Below, one piece after another: positions 8,322 to 16,922 of a stretch of DNA of 16,922 nt. A program made the translations under genes and the position numbers. Position 1 is the stretch's first letter, and every line of letters starts with the position of its first letter. The notes beneath the pieces are model-generated. The model was not told where the DNA came from, searched no databases, and saw only the letters and a program-made list of their open reading frames with translations. The DNA is from Globomyces pollinis-pini (Eukaryota > Chytridiomycota > Chytridiomycetes > Rhizophydiales > Globomycetaceae). The stretch lies in assembly GCA_025399215.1 (NCBI GenBank), contig MU621397.1, forward strand, positions 1-16,922, written 5' to 3'.

Positions 8322-10302
8322 ATGAAACTCAGTTGGTTTGCTTTGGTAGCTTCATGTATCGCTGTTCCCCGTCATCACCGAAATCCATTACACTCACATC
8401 TGGTTACTCCTGAAGTCAATGAAAAAAACGATAACCAAACCCCTTATTTCCCTTCAACTAAATTCATCCATGGCCTTCAATTAAATGTTGGTTCTGGTAC
8501 TCATGAAGAAGTCGTCAAAGCAGCAACCCAAGCTATGGCTGAAAAGTAATACAACACAAGATTCACACTTTAGACTTGGATTGAAAGTGGAAGATCTCAA
8601 AGTCACCGATTCTTATAGAGATAAAGATGGTATTGATCATGTATTTGCATTTCGAACCTTGAATGGTGTTCCAATCATCAACAGCAAGTAATTCGTAAAT
8701 ATTAACATGTATAGTATTGCTTTCCATGCCAAAAATGGACGGCTTATTGTTATGGACTTCGCTGATGTGAACACAGAAGGTGGTGAGAAGAGACATGGTC
8801 GAGTATCGCATGCACACGCAGCAATCAAGGTTAGCCTTGAACAAGCAACTCAAATTGCATCGAAAAGATATCATGCGCCTTTAGATAAAGGATTTAAACC
8901 ACAGCTGGTAAGCCTACGGCCATTTGATCATCGACTAGGTATACATCCAAAAGAAGAATGGACAAATTGCGTCCGCTCATCTCATCCAATTACGCGACGA
9001 TCGAAAGAGTATTTGGTGCCGTGTAGCACTTGATGTGACAAATGGTGAAATTTTAGAATATGTGAATTATATCACCACTTTTACCTACCGAGCCATTGAA
9101 TTACCAAAAGACAATCCTAAAGATGGAATTGAAGATATTGACGACCCTGAGAAAAAACCAGCATCTCCTTTTGGATGGGTCACCAATAAAGAAAGTGAAG
9201 GAAATAATGCTCGAGTCATTCATAATGGCAAGACATTGAAATTTAGTGACAAAGATGGATTCAAATATGCTTGGAATTCCAAGTCGCTTCCTAAAGATGC
9301 AGCAAATGTTAAGGCAGCCATGACCAATGCATTTTATGGTATTGATGTTTTACTTTGATTAACTGTAGTTGTCAATCGAATGCATGATATCAGTTATGCG
9401 TTTGGGTTTGATGAGGCCAATGGAAATTTCCAAATGAAAAATGGTAAACCAGGTGGTCAACCCGGCGATCATGTTGTAGTCAGCGTTCAAGATGATAATG
9501 GCAAGAACAATGCTGATTTTGCAACTCCTCCAGATGGTCAGAAACCACGAATGAGACTATACTTGTTTGATAAGCCAAAAAATGCAGATAGTGCTATGGC
9601 CAACGATGTGATTATCCATGAATACGCTCATGGTATTTCAAATCGGTTAACTGGTGGATCTCACCAAGGAAATTGTTTGATGACTTTGGAAAGTAGTGGA
9701 CTTGGTGAAGGTTGGAGTGATGCAGTTGCATTTATGTTGGAAAGAAAATCCACTGATAAAATCAAGAGTAAGTTTCTGATGGGATGGCATGTCACTGGTG
9801 GAAAAGGGATCCGTAAATACCCATATTCTACCAACTTACGAACCAATCCACTTAAATGTAAGTTTACACTATATTCTAAACAATTAAAGATAATAGTTTA
9901 AGTAAACTAGATGAAAAACATGCCATTGGAACGGTCTGGGCCACCATGTTGTACGAATTGTATATAGATTTAATCGCTACATATGGCTTTAATGACAACT
10001 GGGATAATGCAGATTTGACAACAGGCAATACCATCGCATTGCGGCTAGTAATGGGTGGTCTAAAGCTACAACCTTGTAATCCAACGTTTTTGCAAGCTCG
10101 AGATGCCATTATCAAAGCAGATAAAGCTACCTTTAAGGGAAAGTATCATTGTATGATCTGGAAGGCATTTGCCAAGAGAGGCATGGGTGTCAATGCCAAA
10201 AAGGTTGCTCAAAAGTTCAAAGCTGATGATAAAGTACCAGATAAATGTAAAAAGGGCAAAGGTGAAGCGATTGATGATGCTGGAAGTGAAGATGAAGAAT
10301 AA
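8322..10302 (+). CDS. Secreted M36 fungalysin-type zinc metallopeptidase, copy B
   Basis: Six exons (8322-8545, 8574-8687, 8715-8907, 8939-9338, 9369-9857, 9890-10302) give 610 residues. It has a signal peptide (MKLSWFALVASCIAV), an FTP-like propeptide, and a catalytic domain with HEYAH at 394-398 and the third ligand Glu at 424 in GEGWSD. All known zinc ligands are present, so it should be active. Exons 1-5 equal those of copy A in length, as do all five introns (28, 27, 31, 30, 32 nt). Intron 1 is identical in both copies, while introns 4 and 5 are largely diverged. Intron 5 uses an AAAG acceptor; the nearby ATAATAG acceptor would give an immediate stop. The last exon is 12 nt longer and ends in a Lys-rich then acidic tail (DDAGSEDEE) in place of copy A's basic end. 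The different tails suggest distinct location, stability or processing, which is inference. Confidence 0.93.
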
Positions 10303-10366
10303 TCCTATTGAATATAATAACTGGTTTTCATATAAAGTTTATATTGGCATAACTAATCGATCAACG

Positions 10367-11759
10367 TTAGTTAGTGTATTTCTTCGATAATTTGTCTTGT
10401 TCCTGTTGTAGATCTATTTTGCTAGACTGTTCCAACTCCAAATCGTGCTCTTTTTTATAGTCACAATAGGTATTTGAAGTTGGAAAATACCCATCGCTAC
10501 ATGCTTGATAGCGAAATGAGTCCACTGCTAGTGATAAACGCCTTAGAAAGCATTCTTCGTTCATGTCATTTCTAAAAAATGCAATTTTGTTTTCGTTTAA
10601 GAAATCAACAAGATTCTTGGTTAATATTCTTGGAAACCAAGTAAAATCTTCAAATGCACCTCTCCATCCATTTTTAAGACGATATTTAAGAATCAAGTTG
10701 TAAGCTGCCTCATTAATCCCTATTTTAACATGTTAAGATTGATGGTTTACCTTTTTGAGTTTTAAACTGGTCCATTATGTTTACAAATTTATATTTGTCA
10801 GCTTTTCTGAATCTTTGAGAATATAAATAGTATCGATATCCTAGTAATTAATGCAGATGCAAGATACCTAAATCTCCAAAGAAGATTCCTCCTTTGATGT
10901 CATGCACCCGTCTCAGAACTGTTGTACTTTTAACACTTTCAATGTGATGCCAATATTCATGAAACATATCTTTCTCGACAAACCAGGATTGATCTTGCAT
11001 CATATACGTTGTTGGGCTTGGTAATTCGGATATATCAACGTTGATGAATTCCATTTGTTCCCTTACGATTTCCGCGACTGATTCTGTTTGACCATGTCGA
11101 AAATCTTCATAAAATAGTTTAATTGTTGGACGATTGAAATAATCTTCAATTGCATCTCTAAACAAGGTATCTTTCTTTATACATGTCAATTCCGAATCAG
11201 CAATTAGTGCATATTTGTACTCTGGTAGAATAGTATCCAGATACTTTAACCCGTACAATTTCTTTAACGATTGATACTTGAAAGTTTCCACTACTTTCAA
11301 TAAACTTTCCTCATTGACGTTTATCCCATCAAATATTATTGGATTATCTACAACGTTGAATTTATCTACCTTTTGTATCAATTCGAAAACTGGAATGACA
11401 TATAATCCCCCTTTTTGTGCTTTCAATGCATTACTCAACTTCTGGTTTGAGTAAATCAAATGCAACAATTCATTTGCTTCTTGATTATTCGATACAACAA
11501 AGAGAATTAATAAGTTTGAGAAATCCAAAACATTCTTTACAAATGATTCCAGAAATTGAATATTGTACTTGAAGTGATTGGTGAAGGTTGGAATGACAAT
11601 TGGTAATATTTCAGACTCGGAAATTAAAGATTGCGATAAAGATATTTGAAACGAGGACAAACTGAGTAAAACAAGTATGATAGATAGAGTGAACACGGCT
11701 ACTAACACTTTCAAATTGGTAGATCGTTTCTGGATACCAGGAATTAATCGTAATTGCAT
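10367..11759 (-). CDS. Type II membrane protein, possible Golgi glycosyltransferase-like
   Basis: Three exons (11759-10868, 10840-10751, 10719-10367) give 444 residues. A short basic N-terminus (MQLRLIPGIQKRSTNLK) precedes one membrane segment (about 17-37), then a long lumenal part. This is the layout of Golgi type II enzymes. Lumenal features include a beta strand ILPIVIPTF (51-59), KYQSLKKLYGLKYLD (161-175), and YALIADSE (183-190). The last resembles the strand ending in a DxD-like metal site of GT-A folds. I do not recognise a named family, so the glycosyltransferase call is inference. Introns of 27 nt (10867-10841) and 31 nt (10750-10720) restore GDLGYRYYLYSQRF and KTQKGINEAAYNL. The C-terminal 25 residues are charged (KKEHDLELEQSSK...). 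Its stop converges on M36 copy B, 64 bp away, and it is divergent from DRC1. Confidence 0.7.
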
Positions 11760-12111
11760 TGTTGAACTTCCTTATCTGAGGTCCTTTTTATTTTTATATC
11801 CTGTTTGGTGTTGATGTAACACCAAATGAAACTGCGTTGCACCATGTGCTGTTTATCAGTTTGGTTAGTTCAGATAACAAGGAATTTAGAATAGATAATG
11901 AATTTATCCTCGAATACTGATGGTTGGCCATTGGCAATCAGTAGTTCTGCTGTGAAAGAGTGAAAGGGTATAAAACAGTACTTCTGAATACTGTAATGTG
12001 ATATGTCAAAAGATACCTTGTGGATTACAAACCCTTTCGCACATTTTGTGTAGTTGTGGAGAGAATGTGTCATTAAACGCGTCTTGTTGAATTTAACAAA
12101 CATTCTGTCAA
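11760..12111. promoter_or_regulatory. Divergent promoter region between the membrane-protein gene and DRC1
   Basis: This 352-bp gap holds the start regions of both genes. TTTGGTGTT-GATGT-AACACCAAA (11804-11826) is a perfect inverted repeat with 9-bp arms, and TACTGAT...ATCAGTA (11915-11921 and 11937-11943) has 7-bp arms. Either could bind a dimeric regulator. No gene is supported here; an antisense frame that runs into the DRC1 start lacks any protein-like pattern. Confidence 0.4.
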
Positions 12112-14798
<2,687 letters not shown>

Positions 14799-15049
14799 AT
14801 GATGTTTTTGATACTATGATATAGATCTATCACAAAATATTAGAATTAAAGGTTTAAGATTATGTGAGGTAAATTTAGCAGTTTGTAACTTCAACTACCA
14901 TTGCAAATCCCCATCTGATTTGTTAAAGTATACGTACATAAGAAACGATGCCAGATGGGAGTTATCCACAGCAGCATCCTTACTGCTACATCCTCTCATT
15001 TTCAATGATTCGCGTACTTTCATTGTTCAAATTTTTTTATAATTTTTCG

Positions 15050-16278
15050 ATGCTGTTTAATCCCACTGCAACAGCTGCCTTATTACTAGCATTACCTGGT
15101 CTGGCACAACCACCGACACCAAATGAATTCGATTCATTGCAGAAAACTCCGTTGAATTATTTCGAACTGAGTGCACCTTACGTTGGTATGAAAATGTAAT
15201 TTTGATGATTTTTAGACAGTACTTTAACAAACCGAAACTGGAATTTCGGTGGTGGTAACCACATATGAATGTAATTGATTAAATATAGATTCATTTGTGG
15301 AAATTAATAAGTATATCCGATTGACTAGAGATGTACAATCACAAGATGGTTGGTTATGGACAAAGTAACTTCTAAACTTTTACTAAATGAAAGATCTGTA
15401 TGCTTTAATATCATCTAATGTAAAGCCGACCATGCCTCAGTCTTGGGCAGTAGAATTCGAATTTCGAGTCAAATATTTTGGAGGACTCAGTGGTGATGGA
15501 TTTGCTTTCTGGTACACCAAAAACAAAGAGCGGGAAGGTATTCAGTTATGTTGATGTTTATTCATAGGGCCTGTATTTGGCAACCAAGATAAATTTGAAG
15601 GACTGGGCCTGTTCTTTGATACATATGCCAATAGTAGAGTTAGAGTATGATATATTTGAAATGATATTTATTTTTGTTAGCATTCTTATCCATACGTAAT
15701 GGGAATGATCGGAAATGGGTTGACAAAATACGATCATGATTTTGATGGAAGCTCTAACGAAGCTGGTGGATGCGCAGCTGAATTTAGAAATTTGGAAGTG
15801 AATAGTAAGGCTAGAGTGACTTATTTGAACCAAAAATACCTGAAAGTAAGTCTTCTTGTTTTTAAATGATATTAGGTGGAATTAGACACTGATAATACTG
15901 GAACCTATACAAACTGTTTCCAAGCCAATGTCACTCTACCAGTTGGATACTATTGGGGATTTTCAGCCTTGACTGGTGGTGTCAGTTCTCAACATGATAT
16001 CATTTCTGTCAAAGCTTGGCACATTTTATCAGTAATATTATTAGTAACCCATAATTGTATAGAACGAAAATAGTGATATTTACAAGTCTGGAATTGTGAA
16101 TGACAATAAAGCAGGCTACTATCAAGACTCTAAACATGGAAGCACTGATTATCCCCCAAAATCTGAAGGTTGGGGTGTTGTCACTATCCTTGTCATATTG
16201 ATATTAGTTGCAATTGTTGGTTATGTAGGTTGGGTGGCCTATCGCACATCACAGGCAAATAATTATAAACGGTTCTAA
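15050..16278 (+). CDS. L-type lectin cargo receptor (VIP36/ERGIC-53 family)
   Basis: Nine exons (15050-15185, 15216-15254, 15289-15364, 15394-15397, 15426-15537, 15568-15644, 15681-15845, 15876-16031, 16063-16278) give 326 residues. Residues 1-20 (MLFNPTATAALLLALPGLAQ) are a signal peptide. The lectin domain runs to about 255: NWNFGGDSFVEINKYIRLT, SGDGFAFWYTK, GPVFGNQDKFEGLGLFFDTYAN, GGCAAEFRN, and PVGYYWGFSALTGGVSSQHDIISVKAW. Asp/Asn residues in these blocks match the usual Ca2+ and mannose sites. A short stalk, a membrane segment (VVTILVILILVAIVGYVGWVAY) and a small tail ending YKRF follow. Such proteins ferry high-mannose glycoproteins between ER and Golgi. Introns are 30, 34, 29, 28, 30, 36, 30 and 31 nt. 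Exon 4 is a 4-nt microexon. In-frame ATGs at 14948 and 15005 would lengthen the N-terminus; I prefer 15050 because it opens a clean signal peptide. AATAAA lies at 16299-16304. Confidence 0.92.
15394..15397 (+). other. 4-nt microexon (ATCT) in the lectin gene
   Basis: Exon 3 ends in ACA AA and the next conserved block reads CCG ACC ATG CCT. Direct joining breaks frame. Including ATCT, flanked by a 29-nt intron (15365-15393, GTAACT...GAAAG) and a 28-nt intron (15398-15425, GTATGC...TCTAAT...AAAG), gives WTKSPTMPQSWAVEFEF in frame. No other GT/AG pair in the 61-nt interval restores the frame. Confidence 0.75.
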
Positions 16279-16377
16279 AGGTCCCAATGTGATTACTCAA
16301 TAAATTCATGGTTTAAGCCTGTACAGTTATTCGAGTTAATATTGACTAAGTTTATTCCTTTCTTTTATTTCCTTGAT

Positions 16378-16922
16378 TTAAAATTGGGGTGGAACTTCGG
16401 GTATCATGCCTAGTTCAAATTGAGGGGCCGCAAAAGCTGATTGGATCTGTTCAGGAGACATACCAGAGTAAGTCTTCAAAGCTGCAGTTTGAGTGTTTGA
16501 TATAGTGGCATTATTGGAATTGGTTGGTGTAGTAGTTTGTCCCAAACTGGAAGGTGCTCCTGTCTGACCAAGCACCGATGTAACAGCAGGTTGTCCAACT
16601 GCAGAGGGTGTACTAGGCTGTCCAAATGTAGACGCAGCAGGAAATGTGTTTACTGACTGACCAAAAGCTGAAGTGGTTGATAAACCAATAGCAGAAGCTG
16701 GAGCCGGTTGACCAAATGCTGATGATGCTGCCGGTTGACCAAATGCTGATGATGCTGCCGGTTGACCAAATGCAGCTGATGCTGCCGGTTGACCAAATGC
16801 AGCTGACGTTGCTGGCTGACCAAATGCTGAAGTTGCTGCTGATTTACCAAATGCTGATGATGCTGTCGGTTGACCAAATGCAGCTGACGTTGCTGGTTGA
16901 CCAAATGCTGAAGTTGCTGCTG
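16378..16922 (-). CDS. NUP42: FG-repeat nucleoporin, C-terminal part, Nup42/NUPL2-like (partial)
   Basis: The frame is open from the right edge to the stop at 16378-16380, so the N-terminus lies outside the window. The visible protein begins with tandem 9-residue repeats of the type AFGQPA(A/T)S(A/S), then looser FG, VG and LG spacers. Such disordered FG repeats bind transport receptors in the nuclear pore channel. It ends SPEQIQSAFAAPQFELGMIP followed by EVPPQF. That ending resembles the Gle1-binding C-terminus of Nup42/NUPL2 (pattern F-x-LG-x-IP-x-x-PP), which acts in mRNA export. The family has an N-terminal CCCH zinc finger, which cannot be checked here. FG nucleoporin is firm; Nup42 is moderately supported. 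It converges on the lectin gene, 99 bp away. Confidence 0.8.
   Translation of the reverse strand, partial: AATSAFGQPATSAAFGQPTASSAFGKSAATSAFGQPATSAAFGQPAASAAFGQPAASSAFGQPAASSAFGQPAPASAIGLSTTSAFGQSVNTFPAASTFGQPSTPSAVGQPAVTSVLGQTGAPSSLGQTTTPTNSNNATISNTQTAALKTYSGMSPEQIQSAFAAPQFELGMIPEVPPQF
16706..16922. repeat. 27-bp tandem repeats coding the FG repeats
   Basis: A 27-bp unit (9 codons on the minus strand) containing TTGACCAAATGC recurs about eight times and continues past the window edge. Units differ mainly by GCTGATGAT versus GCAGCTGAC/T. One unit has TTTACC in place of TTGACC, so the encoded QP becomes KS. Copy number is likely to vary between strains. Confidence 0.85.

Noticed and set aside
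14948..15049. Longer N-terminus for the lectin from ATG 14948
   Set aside because: It places about 34 extra residues before an otherwise textbook signal peptide. It is kept only as an alternative in the gene entry.
16650..16904. Gln/His-rich protein (LVNRQHHQH type) on the minus strand
   Set aside because: It is the FG-repeat DNA read in another frame. The frame giving AFGQP repeats is open to the edge and carries the C-terminal motif.

Overview
This is eukaryotic nuclear DNA, AT-rich and gene-dense, with spliced genes on both strands. Gene content points to a zoosporic (flagellated) fungus or close relative. There are two secreted M36 fungalysin-type metallopeptidases, a Bir1 protein with two BIR domains, and a full-length DRC1, a subunit of the 9+2 axoneme that non-flagellate fungi lack. 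I cannot name the species. The standard genetic code fits every gene. I built the gene models by hand, choosing splice sites that restore frame and family motifs.

Layout from left to right: a partial unknown gene (+, to 260); an ER-type cyclophilin (-, 331-995); BIR1 (-, 1093-3187); a divergent promoter carrying three telomere-like TTAGGGTT boxes; the mitoribosomal protein mS38/Cox24 (+, 3416-3901); M36 peptidase copy A (+, 4065-6033); a weak small gene (+, 6268-6566); a PhyH-like 2-oxoglutarate dioxygenase (-, 6578-7589); M36 peptidase copy B (+, 8322-10302); a type II membrane protein resembling a glycosyltransferase (-, 10367-11759); DRC1 (+, 12112-14798, 12 exons); a VIP36/ERGIC-53-like L-type lectin (+, 15050-16278, 9 exons); and the 3' part of an FG-repeat nucleoporin with a Nup42-like C-terminus (-, 16378 to the window edge). 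The genes share no single pathway. The peptidases, the ER cyclophilin, the cargo lectin and perhaps the membrane protein all belong to or pass through the secretory route.

The most unusual feature is the splicing architecture. Of 38 introns in the confident models, 33 are only 24-36 nt long. All three introns of intermediate size (55, 85 and 95 nt) divide exactly into two or three complete minimal introns joined head to tail at AG|GT, with no exon between them. In the lectin gene the frame closes only through a 4-nt microexon. All 12 short introns whose length is a multiple of three contain an in-frame stop if retained. Two long introns (197 and 243 nt), both in BIR1, do not divide this way.

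The two M36 genes are a duplication with identical intron positions and lengths. They are almost identical at the 5' end and diverge towards the 3' end. Their otherwise different promoters share an exact 17-bp element.
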